From: Deltaproteobacteria bacterium | GTDB taxonomy: Bacteria > Myxococcota_A > UBA796 > UBA2385 | Assembly: GCA_947462115.1 (NCBI GenBank) | Contig: CANHON010000111.1 | Coordinates: 1-12,106 of the forward strand | Reading direction: 5' to 3' | DNA length: 12,106 bases | Part shown: in pieces, positions 1-6,513 of the stretch | Layout: each line of letters starts with the position of its first letter | Numbering within the stretch: the first letter of the stretch is position 1 | Translations under genes and position numbers: made by a program | The notes under the pieces: generated by a model | Databases searched by the model: none | What the model saw: only the letters and a program-made list of their open reading frames with translations | Told to the model about the DNA's origin: nothing

Positions 1-51
1 GACCAGCGCGATGGTCCGACGCAGCCAGTACCGGGGCTGGGGTGCGCTCAC
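1..51 (-). CDS. Partial CDS, N-terminus only (runs off left edge), probable membrane protein
   Basis: A GTG at 51-49 overlaps the TGA of the upstream gene (48-50) in the arrangement GTGA and opens a frame that stays open to the window edge. It encodes MSAPQPRYWLRRTIALV. A Tyr-Trp-Leu-Arg-Arg cluster followed by Thr-Ile-Ala-Leu-Val resembles the positively charged flank and beginning of an N-terminal membrane segment or signal anchor. The four-base overlap implies translational coupling with the orphan gene upstream of it, and the same kind of overlap is used twice more in this window. Only 17 codons are visible, so the family cannot be named. The start is inferred from the overlap and the plausible N-terminus, not from a ribosome binding site. 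Confidence 0.45.
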   Translation of the reverse strand, partial: MSAPQPRYWLRRTIALV

Positions 52-758
52 CGGGCGCTCCAGCCCAGCACCTCGCCGGGCTGGACCGGGCGGGCCACGC
101 AGCCACAGGGCTCGGGGGCCTGCACGCAGACCTCCGGCGGCACCACCAGGGCGCCGCCTTGGGCGGGCAGGGCGCCGGGGCAGATCATGCCTTGGAGGGC
201 GATGATCGCGATGAGCTCCACCGGCGCCCCCGTGGGGCCGCGCTCCACCACCACGCCGGGCTCCGGCGGGCCCAGCCCCGGGGCCGGGTGCAGGCGGGCG
301 GCGCAGCCCTTGGCCCAGGGCTCGATGTGCTCGGCTTGAAGGGCGGCGGCGTTGGCGGCCGCGGCCCGCAAGGCCCGCAGGCGGCGCTCCAGCTCGGGCG
401 TCTCGGGGGCCGGCGCCTCGGCGGCGCGGGCGAGGCGCGGCGGGAGGGCCTCGAGGAGCGCGCGGGCGCGGGCCACCTCGAGCAGGGCCTCGGCGTCTCT
501 GGCGGCGGAGCAGCGGGGCCCGCGGGGCAGGGCCGACCACCGGTTCTGGGCGCGGGCCAGGGCGAGGGCCACGGCCTCGGCCTCGGCCACCCGCTGCGCG
601 CCCCGCTCGGCGGCGGAGCGCGGGCCGGCGGCGCGGGCCGGCGCGCGGTGCAGCAGCAGCGCCACCAGCAGGCACAAGACCAGGGCTGCCGGGGTGAGGG
701 CAGGGCGGCGGGGCCCGCGGGCGGGCGGGGCAGGCTGGGCGGAGGGGCGGACCGGCAT
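48..758 (-). CDS. Orphan Cys-containing membrane-anchored or exported protein
   Basis: I do not recognise a family for this 236-residue protein. With the ATG start at 758 it has a Pro/Arg-rich N-terminus, a hydrophobic stretch at about residues 21-38 ending in an Ala-rich segment (signal peptide or membrane anchor), then an Ala/Glu/Arg/Leu-rich, probably helical region at 45-145. A Pro/Gly-rich C-terminal part follows. Mature-part cysteines lie at 83, 152, 193, 211, 218 and 220, six in all, the last two in a Cys-Gly-Cys, so disulfides in the periplasm are possible. The minus frame is preferred over the overlapping plus frame because the latter gives a His/Gly/Gln/Arg-rich protein typical of antisense translation. 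An upstream in-frame GTG at 827 would add 23 residues but would place the 823-836 palindrome partly in the coding region. No clear Shine-Dalgarno sequence supports either start. The gene is coupled by GTGA overlap to a further gene at the left edge and is divergent from the TetR gene. Confidence 0.6.
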   Translation of the reverse strand: MPVRPSAQPAPPARGPRRPALTPAALVLCLLVALLLHRAPARAAGPRSAAERGAQRVAEAEAVALALARAQNRWSALPRGPRCSAARDAEALLEVARARALLEALPPRLARAAEAPAPETPELERRLRALRAAAANAAALQAEHIEPWAKGCAARLHPAPGLGPPEPGVVVERGPTGAPVELIAIIALQGMICPGALPAQGGALVVPPEVCVQAPEPCGCVARPVQPGEVLGWSAR

Positions 759-822
759 GCCCGAAGCTATCGAGTCAGCGGGCGGTCCGGTCCATCCGGC
801 AGGCGCCCGACCCGACAGAGCT

Positions 823-836
823 GACACCGCGGTGTC
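823..836. promoter_or_regulatory. Perfect 14-bp palindrome, candidate TetR operator
   Basis: The sequence GACACCGCGGTGTC is its own reverse complement across all 14 positions (7-bp half site GACACCG, centre between 829 and 830). It lies in the 137-bp region between two divergent genes, about 60 bp upstream of the TetR-family start at 896 and 65 bp from the minus-strand start at 758. TetR-family dimers typically bind short palindromes near their own promoter, so autoregulation, possibly with control of the divergent gene, is a reasonable inference. I cannot identify convincing -35/-10 boxes around it in this G+C-rich DNA. Confidence 0.5.
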
Positions 837-886
837 GCCGCCGCGGCTGGGCTGGGGCCCCCGGTCGGGGTTAGCTGGAGCGGCTT

Positions 887-891
887 GGAGG
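887..891 (+). promoter_or_regulatory. Shine-Dalgarno site fixing the TetR GTG start
   Basis: GGAGG, an ideal anti-16S match, sits four bases before the GTG at 896. It chooses this GTG over the nearby out-of-frame GTG at 891. Confidence 0.6.
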
Positions 892-895
892 TGCG

Positions 896-1540
896 GTGGC
901 CGCTGGTTCTCGGGAACGCCTGCTGTGCGCGGTCGGCGCCGTGCTGCGCAGGGACGGGCTCAGCAAGCTGAGCTTGCGGGCGGTGGGCCGGGAGGCAGGC
1001 GTGTCTCATGCCCTGCCTGGCGTTATTTTCGGCGATAAGGCCGGCATGCTCACCGCCTGGGCCGCCGAGGGCTTCTGGGCGCTCGGCGCTGCCATGGAGC
1101 GCGCCCTCCAGGACGAGGCCGCGGGCCCCGAGCAGCTCGCGGCCACCGGCCGGGCCTACGTGCGGTTCGCGGTCGAAGATCCCGAGCGGTTTCGGTTGAT
1201 GTTCCGCCAAGACCTGCTGCGCACCGATCGGCCAGAGTACCGCGCGGCGGTCGAGGCCGGCTTCGCCCCGCTCAAGGCCGCCCTGAGCCAATGCGTGGAC
1301 GACGGCGGCCTCGGCGCGGACGAGCGCGTGGTGGCCGGCGCGAGCGCCTGGGCGATGGTGCACGGCCTCGCGCAGCTGTGGATCGACGGCCACCTGCTCA
1401 CCCGCGGCCGCCGCGACCCCGAGCCCCTCATCCTCAGCGCCACCCGCGCCTTCGCGTGGCGGGTGTGTGGAGGGGGCCTCAGCCCGCCGCCGCGCCCCGC
1501 GCCGCAGCCAGCAGCCCTGCCCGAGAATGGCGTAGAGTAG
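896..1540 (+). CDS. TetR/AcrR family transcriptional regulator, WHG-type C-terminal domain
   Basis: A 214-residue cytoplasmic DNA-binding regulator. The N-terminal TetR fold spans about residues 5-52, with the helix-turn-helix at about 26-46 (Ser-Leu-Arg-Ala-Val-Gly-Arg-Glu-Ala-Gly-Val-Ser-His) followed by the usual Phe-x-Asp-Lys-x-x-Met-Leu junction at 45-52. The C-terminal ligand-binding part carries Asp-Pro-Glu-Arg-Phe-Arg-Leu-Met-Phe at 95-103 and the signature Trp-Ala-Met-Val-His-Gly-Leu at 152-158, characteristic of the TetR C-terminal WHG domain family. The last 20 or so residues are a Pro/Ala-rich tail. It starts at a GTG with a GGAGG site four bases upstream, and it is the first gene of a four-gene plus-strand unit, with a perfect palindrome about 60 bp upstream as its probable operator. 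By family knowledge it is most likely a repressor released by a small ligand. The ligand is unknown. Confidence 0.9.
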   Translation: MAAGSRERLLCAVGAVLRRDGLSKLSLRAVGREAGVSHALPGVIFGDKAGMLTAWAAEGFWALGAAMERALQDEAAGPEQLAATGRAYVRFAVEDPERFRLMFRQDLLRTDRPEYRAAVEAGFAPLKAALSQCVDDGGLGADERVVAGASAWAMVHGLAQLWIDGHLLTRGRRDPEPLILSATRAFAWRVCGGGLSPPPRPAPQPAALPENGVE

Positions 1541-1567
1541 GGCAAGGTCATGCGTAAAGGGCCCTTG

Positions 1568-2902
1568 ATGCTACGGTCGCGCTCCGCCGCTGAGGAGCGC
1601 CCCTTGAGCCCATCCCCCTGCCAGCCTCGACCCGCGCAGGCCGCCGCGCGCGCCCGACCGTCGGCCCCGTCCCCGCGCCTCGGTGGGGTTGGGAGGGTGC
1701 TGCTGGGCGCGCTCCTCGTCGTGGGCCTCGGCGTCGCTCCGGCGGCCCTCGCCGCGAGCGGCGTGACGGTGCGCCTGAGCACCGATGAGCCCATGACCGA
1801 CCCGGTGGTGGAGCTGGACGACGCCGGCCACCCCACCACCATGCAGCTCAAGGACGACGGCCAGCAGCCGGATGTCATCGCCGGCGACGGCACCTGGGCG
1901 GCCACGGCCATCTCCTCGGGCGGCGAGATGGGGATCACGCTGCGCTCCGGCAGCAAGTCCTGGTCCACCCGCAGCGAGGCCTACCCCATGGGCAACGGCC
2001 CGCGGGACCTCGATCTCACCCTCAGCGCCGGCGTTCTCGTGGCCACGCCGCGGCTGGCCGGCTCGGTGGCGCCGACGCCCGTGGACGGCGGCCCGCCCAA
2101 AGAGGGCGCCCCCGGCGGTCAAGGTGCGCCCAACGGCGGCGATCCCGGCCAGCCCGGCGTGGCCCCGGGCGGCAGCCGCGCCGGCCTCGTCGCCCAACGA
2201 GACGATAACGGCCCCCTGCTGATCGGCCTCGGGGTCGGCCTTTTGGCGATGGCGGTCCTCGGCTGGCGGGCATTTGGTCGGGGCGACAGCAGCGCCGCCT
2301 CGGCGGTGGCCGGCGCCCGGCGCCAAGCCCAGGCCCCGGCCCTCGGCTCCATCGGCCCGTCCTTGAGCGAGGGGCTGGCCTTGGTGGTGCTCGAGGCGGA
2401 GCTGGAGGCGGAGCTGGAGCCGAAGCCGGAGGTGGACGGCGAGCGGGCGGGCGAGGCTGAGGCCGCCGTCGCCTTGGGGCGCGCCCCGGCGGGCCCGACC
2501 GCGTCGGTGCTGGGCCTGCTCGTCCAGACCCTCGCCGAGCACTATCGCGTGCTGGTCGTGATCGCCGACGAGGTGCCCCTGCCGCCCCTGCGCGGGGCGA
2601 TCTGGCGGGTGGAGCTCGAGAAGGCCGCCCAGATCGGCGACGCCGCCGAGGCGCTGGAGGCGCTGCCGGGCGCGCCGGTGGTGGTGGTGCTGCTCGGGCC
2701 CCCGGCCGAGGCCCTGGCCACGCTCACCGAGCAGCTCCCCGAGACCATCGGCGGGCTGCTGATCTGCCCCGCGCCCGCCGAGGCCACCCCCGACGCGCTG
2801 CGCCTGCGCCTCGGTCCGGACGGCCTGCGCGCGGCCTGGCGCGAGGCCAGCGCCCTCCTCCCCTTTGACGCCAGCGGCGGTCTTCAGCTCGCCCTGCGCT
2901 GA
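1568..2902 (+). CDS. Two-segment membrane protein: periplasmic choice-of-anchor-X-like domain plus unrecognised C-terminal domain (paralogue of next gene)
   Basis: With the ATG at 1568 (AAAGGG six bases upstream) the protein has 444 residues. An ATG at 1550 has a poor Shine-Dalgarno spacing, and a TTG at 1604 behind GAGGAG is also possible. A hydrophobic segment at about 41-63 ends in Ala-Leu-Ala-Ala-Ser, a signal peptide or first membrane pass. Residues 65-115 resemble the repeat seen in choice-of-anchor X proteins, with Asp-Asp-Gly at 96-98 and Ala-Gly-Asp-Gly-Thr-Trp at 105-110. A Pro/Gly-rich linker leads to a membrane segment at about 214-236 followed by Arg. The C-terminal region (about 258-444) should be cytoplasmic and matches the same region of the following gene, including Pro-Ser-Leu-Ser-Glu-Gly-Leu-Ala (264-271), a Val-Pro-Leu-Pro-Pro-Leu-Arg-Gly strand turn (336-343) and Arg-Val-Glu (347-349). 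Its alternating strand/helix pattern looks alpha/beta, but no P-loop or catalytic motif is visible. It differs from its paralogue by an acidic Glu/Ala insertion at about 275-305. The function is unknown. Confidence 0.8.
   Translation: MLRSRSAAEERPLSPSPCQPRPAQAAARARPSAPSPRLGGVGRVLLGALLVVGLGVAPAALAASGVTVRLSTDEPMTDPVVELDDAGHPTTMQLKDDGQQPDVIAGDGTWAATAISSGGEMGITLRSGSKSWSTRSEAYPMGNGPRDLDLTLSAGVLVATPRLAGSVAPTPVDGGPPKEGAPGGQGAPNGGDPGQPGVAPGGSRAGLVAQRDDNGPLLIGLGVGLLAMAVLGWRAFGRGDSSAASAVAGARRQAQAPALGSIGPSLSEGLALVVLEAELEAELEPKPEVDGERAGEAEAAVALGRAPAGPTASVLGLLVQTLAEHYRVLVVIADEVPLPPLRGAIWRVELEKAAQIGDAAEALEALPGAPVVVVLLGPPAEALATLTEQLPETIGGLLICPAPAEATPDALRLRLGPDGLRAAWREASALLPFDASGGLQLALR
2393..2416 (+). repeat. 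12-bp tandem repeat, two exact copies
   Basis: GAGGCGGAGCTG occurs twice in direct succession (2393-2404 and 2405-2416) and is followed by a degenerate third unit to 2428. It encodes Glu-Ala-Glu-Leu repeats in the acidic insertion that separates this protein from its paralogue. The repeat is in frame and looks like local slippage expansion inside a coding region. Confidence 0.75.
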
Positions 2903-2947
2903 GCCTGATCGCCCGCGACGGCCCCTGCGCCCGCACTTGGAGCTGGA

Positions 2948-3970
2948 ATGAGCCTCAGCCGCCCCTCCCCGAAGCCCAGCGCCGCGCCGACGGCCCCGGT
3001 GGACCCCTTCGCCGGGTCCGCCCCGGCGCTCTCCGCCCAGGTCGGCCCCGATCCGGCCCAAGCCGCGCCCCCCGGCACGCCGCCGCCCGCTGGAGACACC
3101 CTGCCAGCCGGCGCTCCCGGCAGCGCAGGGGGGGGAATGGGCCCGCCGCCCGGGCCTGGTGAGGGCGAGGGCGCCGATCTCCGGGTGCCGACGCTGGCCG
3201 ACGGCGGCACGCCCCTCGACCCCACCCAAAACCTCGCGCCCGGCGGCGAGGTCGGGACCACCCCGCTGCAGACCACGGCCCGCAGCGCGCCGCCCGCCGG
3301 GCTCAGCGGCAGCGGTGATGTGAGCGACAGCGTCAGCCCCACGGTGTTCATCGCCCTCGGCGGCGCCCTTTTGGTCGGCGCCCTGCTCTACTGGGTCTTC
3401 GGCGGCGGGCGCTGGGGCGGCGGCCGTCCGGGCGGCGATCGGCGGTCGTTGGAGCGCCTGCGTCCGGCCGCGGAGCCGGGCCTGCTGCACCCCGCGCTGC
3501 CCTCGCTCAGCGATGGCTTGGCGGTGTGGGTGGTGGCGCCGGAGCTCCAAGATGCCCTGATTCACGTGCTCCTCGCCGAGCTCGCCCGCGGCCGGTCGGT
3601 GCTCGTGGCGGCGCCCGCGCGGGTGGTGCTGCCCCTGGTCCACGGCGGCCCGGTCTACCGGGTCGAGGGCGGTCGGCCGGCGCAGCTCCGGCGGTCAGCG
3701 GCGGGCCTGGGCCCAGAAGCGCGGGCCGCGGCCTTGATCGTCGGCCCCGAGGGGGCGGCGCCGGGCCTTGAGGACTGGTCGGGCGCGCTGCCGGCGGGCG
3801 TGGGCGGCGTGGTGGTGTTGAGCGAGCGGCCGGCGGGCTGGTCGGCCCCCATCGTCGAGCTGCGGCGGGCAGAGGGCGAAGACGGCGCGCTGCAGCTTGT
3901 CCTCGGCGGGCGGCAGATGTCGGCCCGCTTCGAGGGCGGCCACCTCCGGCTCGACCGGGGGACCGCGTGA
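2948..3970 (+). CDS. Single-pass membrane protein with Pro-rich N-terminal region and unrecognised C-terminal domain (paralogue of preceding gene)
   Basis: A 340-residue protein starting at an ATG with GGAG five bases upstream. Residues 1-130 are Pro/Ala/Gly-rich and low in complexity, probably disordered, with no signal peptide. A membrane segment lies at about 132-151 (Val-Phe-Ile-Ala-Leu to Leu-Tyr-Trp-Val) and is followed by a Gly/Arg stretch, which suggests an N-outside, C-inside orientation. The C-terminal domain (about 180-325) parallels that of the preceding gene: Pro-Ser-Leu-Ser-Asp-Gly-Leu-Ala (185-192), Leu-Leu-Ala-Glu-Leu-Ala (208-213), Val-Leu-Pro-Leu-Val-His-Gly (227-233), Tyr-Arg-Val-Glu (237-240). 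The N-terminal halves do not match, because this one lacks the signal segment and the choice-of-anchor-like domain. The gap from the previous gene is 45 bp, and the stop overlaps the GTG of the next gene as GTGA, so the two are probably translated in coupled fashion. A distant resemblance in layout to DUF835-type alpha/beta domains came to mind but is not supported by a diagnostic motif. The function is unknown. Confidence 0.8.
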   Translation: MSLSRPSPKPSAAPTAPVDPFAGSAPALSAQVGPDPAQAAPPGTPPPAGDTLPAGAPGSAGGGMGPPPGPGEGEGADLRVPTLADGGTPLDPTQNLAPGGEVGTTPLQTTARSAPPAGLSGSGDVSDSVSPTVFIALGGALLVGALLYWVFGGGRWGGGRPGGDRRSLERLRPAAEPGLLHPALPSLSDGLAVWVVAPELQDALIHVLLAELARGRSVLVAAPARVVLPLVHGGPVYRVEGGRPAQLRRSAAGLGPEARAAALIVGPEGAAPGLEDWSGALPAGVGGVVVLSERPAGWSAPIVELRRAEGEDGALQLVLGGRQMSARFEGGHLRLDRGTA

Positions 3971-5364
3971 GGCGTCGGCCGCTGTCCTTCGCCCAGAAGC
4001 TCGCGGGCGGGCTCGTCGTGGCCGCCACCGTGCTGCTGATGATGGAGGGCGGCGCCCGCCTGCTCGGACCGATCGCGCCGCAGTGGCAGGGCTCGGACCC
4101 CGGCGGCGTGGTGATGGTCGGCCACCCCACGCGGCTGTGGGGCATGGGCGAAGGAGCGCGCCAAAATGCCGGCGCCGTCGCCAACATCAACGCGAGCGGC
4201 CTGCGCGGCCCGAAGCCGAGCCTGCCCCGCCCGCCGGAGCGCGCCCGGGTGATGGTGCTGGGCGACAGCAGCTTCTTCGGGCATGGCCTGTCGGACAGCG
4301 CCTCGCCGAGCGCGGTGATCGAGGCCGGGCTCAAGGCCCGGGGCATCGACGTAGACGTCGTCAACGGCGCCATTCCCGGCTACTCCACCGAGCAGAGCCT
4401 GCTGCTGATGGAGGAGCAGGGCTGGGCGCTGGAGCCGAGCTTGCTGCTCGTGGGCTCCTTGTGGAGCGACAGCAATTTCGACCACTTCCGCGACGCCGAC
4501 CTGCTCCACACCCGCGCCGAGTACGCCGACAACCCGATGGCCAACAGCCGCCTGTATCGGCTGCTGGCCGCCATCATCGACCGGGCGCGGGGCGGCGACG
4601 TCAACCGGGTGGTCGGCTGGACCCGCAGCAGCGAGTGGCCCGAGACCGGCACCCGGCGCGTCCCCTTGCAGCGCTACGCCCACAACCTCGACCAGCTGGC
4701 CCGGGACGCCGCCGCCAAGGGCATCGGCGTGGCCTTCATCGCGCCCTGCAACCTGCCGATGGTGGTGGAGCCGGTGCGCGATCGGGTCTGGGGCACCTAC
4801 TTCGACGCCCAGGAGTCGGTGGCGCGGCACCATGGCGTGCCGGTCATCCCCCTGCTGCCCTCGCTCATCGGCCAGGGCGAGGCCAAGGACCTGTTCCTCG
4901 ACCAGATGCACCCCTCGGCCACCGGCGCGGCGCTGTGGGCCGGTGAGGTGGTCAACGCGCTGGTGGCGGCCGGCTGGCCGCAGGACAAGCTCATCGCCAC
5001 CGGCGGGGTCTATGACCCCTCCTGGCTCGAAGACGCCCCGCTGGAGGAGCTCGAGCGGCACCGCAGCGAGCGCAGCCCGCAGTCCAACTTGTTCCCCGGC
5101 ACCCCGGCCGACAAGCAGCGCAAGTTCCCGGGCGGCGGCGTGGTCAAGGGCCGGGTGGAGGGCGGCGCCCCGCCGGTGGACCTGCGGGCCTACGACCGCT
5201 CCGGCCGGGAGATGGGCGGCATGAACCTCCCGGCGATCGGGCCCTTCAGCTTTGACGTAGCAGAGCGCACCCGCGGCCTGCGGGTGGTGGCCATCGACGC
5301 CAACGGCAAGCGCATGCAGGTCGAGGTGCTGGAGGGGCAGGGCCCGCTGATGATCCGCTTCTGA
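3967..5364 (+). CDS. Membrane-anchored SGNH/GDSL hydrolase with C-terminal beta-rich domain
   Basis: A 465-residue protein. A basic N-terminus and a hydrophobic segment at about 8-27 indicate a signal anchor with the catalytic domain in the periplasm. SGNH blocks are visible in order: Gly-Asp-Ser at 99-101 (Ser101 nucleophile), Ile-Pro-Gly-Tyr-Ser-Thr with oxyanion Gly138, a block III written Trp-Ser-Asp-Ser-Asn at 166-170 instead of Gly-x-Asn-Asp, and Asp312-x-x-His315 for the rest of the triad. Residues 390-465 form a separate beta-rich domain reminiscent of carboxypeptidase regulatory-like folds, probably for binding or positioning. In this superfamily, membrane-anchored members often remove or transfer acyl groups on envelope or secreted polysaccharides, but the substrate here is unknown. 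The GTG start overlaps the preceding stop (GTGA), with GGGGGA about five bases upstream. It ends flush against the stop of the convergent hydrolase gene, leaving no space for a terminator. It is closest in this window to the hydrolase at 6510-7517. Confidence 0.85.
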   Translation: MRRRPLSFAQKLAGGLVVAATVLLMMEGGARLLGPIAPQWQGSDPGGVVMVGHPTRLWGMGEGARQNAGAVANINASGLRGPKPSLPRPPERARVMVLGDSSFFGHGLSDSASPSAVIEAGLKARGIDVDVVNGAIPGYSTEQSLLLMEEQGWALEPSLLLVGSLWSDSNFDHFRDADLLHTRAEYADNPMANSRLYRLLAAIIDRARGGDVNRVVGWTRSSEWPETGTRRVPLQRYAHNLDQLARDAAAKGIGVAFIAPCNLPMVVEPVRDRVWGTYFDAQESVARHHGVPVIPLLPSLIGQGEAKDLFLDQMHPSATGAALWAGEVVNALVAAGWPQDKLIATGGVYDPSWLEDAPLEELERHRSERSPQSNLFPGTPADKQRKFPGGGVVKGRVEGGAPPVDLRAYDRSGREMGGMNLPAIGPFSFDVAERTRGLRVVAIDANGKRMQVEVLEGQGPLMIRF

Positions 5365-6513
5365 TCAGCGCCCGCCGCGCTGGAGCGCCGCCTGGACCGC
5401 TGGCGCCAGCGCCGTGGCCATCGCCCGGGCGCCCTCTGGGCCGGTGTGCAGGGGGTCAAAGAACCAGCGGCCGGGCTGAAGTCCGCCCTCCAGTGCGCCG
5501 AGATCGACGTAAGGGACGCTGTTCTTGTCGGCGATCTGCGCGATGATCCGGTCGGCCCGCACCGGCGCGCGGAGGGGCGCGGCGTCGGCGTCGGTGGCCC
5601 GGTCCCAGCGCTGGCGGCGCTCGGCGGGGTCGGCGCTCTGCTGGGCCATCAGCCAGTCCAGCAGCGGACCTTCGCCGCACCCCCGCGCGACGGCCGCGGT
5701 CCAGGTGGGCAGATCGTGGGCCCGGGCCTGCCAGCCCCGGAGCTGGGCGGGGCAGTCGGGGCGGCCGTCCACCTCGTGGCCGAAGGGCGGGAAGTGGCTG
5801 TTGCGCATCAATGTGCTCAAGAGCACCGGGGCGGGCGCGGCGTCGATGGCGGCCTGCAGCTCGATGGCGAAGCGCTGATCCCGCGCCGCCCGCTCGTCTC
5901 GGGCCTGGTGGCCCTGCACCGCGAGCAGGTCCTCGGGCGTGGGCGGGCGCCGTCGGGGCGTGGGGCGGGCGCCGAGGGCGGCGCGCAGCCAGCTGTGGGC
6001 CAAGATCGTGGTGATCGCGACCTGAAAGCGGTAGTTTGCCCGGATGGCCCCTGAAAATACAAGCTCGTTGTAGTCGTTGTGGCCGGTGTGGATGAGCACG
6101 AGGTCGGGCTGCAGGGGCCCGAGCTGGGCGGCGAGCTGGGCGACCCCGGCGGTGGACAGGCCGGGCAGGCCGAGGTTCAGCACCTCGACCTCGGGCAGCA
6201 GGGCCTGAAGCGGCTCGGAGAAGTCGCCGCGGGCGCCCGGCGCGAGGGTGTTGCGGACGGTGCTCGCGCCGAGGAGCACGAGGCGGGGGCGCGGCCCGTG
6301 CGCGCCCACCGGCACGCTTTTGTGGACCTCGTCGGGGCACTGGAGGCCTTGCGCGTCGATGGCGCAGCGGCTGAGGCGGGTGAGGCCGGGGCCGGGCGGC
6401 GGCGGGCCCCACCGCAACCGGGGGAGGCCCTCGACCAGCGCGGCGGTGAGCGCCAGCGGCAGCAAGCTGAACAGCAGGCGCTTGGCGCGCGAGGCGGGCG
6501 GGCGCGGCCTCAT
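5365..6513 (-). CDS. SGNH hydrolase family protein, Gly-Ala-Ser-Thr nucleophile motif
   Basis: A 382-residue protein with a basic N-terminus and a hydrophobic segment at about 12-28 (signal anchor or signal peptide), so it is probably periplasmic. The SGNH blocks are complete: Leu-Gly-Ala-Ser-Thr at 81-85 (Ser84; the usual Asp before it is Ala), Gly-Leu-Pro-Gly-Leu-Ser-Thr with Gly118, the canonical Gly-His-Asn-Asp at 144-147 (Asn146), and Asp353-Pro-Leu-His356. A central Ser-Thr-Leu-Met-Arg-Asn followed by Phe-Pro-Pro-Phe (233-244) and a later Thr-Asp-Ala-Asp...Leu-Arg-Ala-Pro (307-317) resemble SGNH proteins of large-genome bacteria that carry an Asn-Leu...Pro-Pro-Phe loop. Cys50/Cys59 and Cys254/Cys279 could form disulfides. 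The ATG start overlaps the stop of the upstream gene as ATGA. No good Shine-Dalgarno sequence is seen, so translation is probably coupled. The substrate is unknown, but an acyl-ester hydrolase or transferase is likely. Confidence 0.82.
   Translation of the reverse strand: MRPRPPASRAKRLLFSLLPLALTAALVEGLPRLRWGPPPPGPGLTRLSRCAIDAQGLQCPDEVHKSVPVGAHGPRPRLVLLGASTVRNTLAPGARGDFSEPLQALLPEVEVLNLGLPGLSTAGVAQLAAQLGPLQPDLVLIHTGHNDYNELVFSGAIRANYRFQVAITTILAHSWLRAALGARPTPRRRPPTPEDLLAVQGHQARDERAARDQRFAIELQAAIDAAPAPVLLSTLMRNSHFPPFGHEVDGRPDCPAQLRGWQARAHDLPTWTAAVARGCGEGPLLDWLMAQQSADPAERRQRWDRATDADAAPLRAPVRADRIIAQIADKNSVPYVDLGALEGGLQPGRWFFDPLHTGPEGARAMATALAPAVQAALQRGGR

Noticed and set aside
42..824. Plus-strand 260-codon open frame opposite the orphan Cys protein
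   Set aside because: It is His/Gly/Arg/Gln-rich with no hydrophobic segment, and the minus frame has a plausible export signal and couples to the next gene by GTGA.
854..870. G/C-run inverted repeats (CCCCG-GT-CGGGG) upstream of the TetR gene, considered as a second operator or hairpin
   Set aside because: Short G/C runs pair easily in this DNA, and the stem is only five base pairs with a two-base loop.
1571..3643. 690-codon minus-strand open frame opposite the paralogous membrane proteins
   Set aside because: The composition is dominated by Gly, Arg, Ala, His and Gln with no domain. The plus strand has signal and membrane segments, Shine-Dalgarno sites and a paralogous pair.
3655..5061. 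468-codon minus-strand open frame opposite the first SGNH hydrolase
   Set aside because: The plus strand shows all SGNH blocks in order; the minus translation has no motif and has antisense-like composition.
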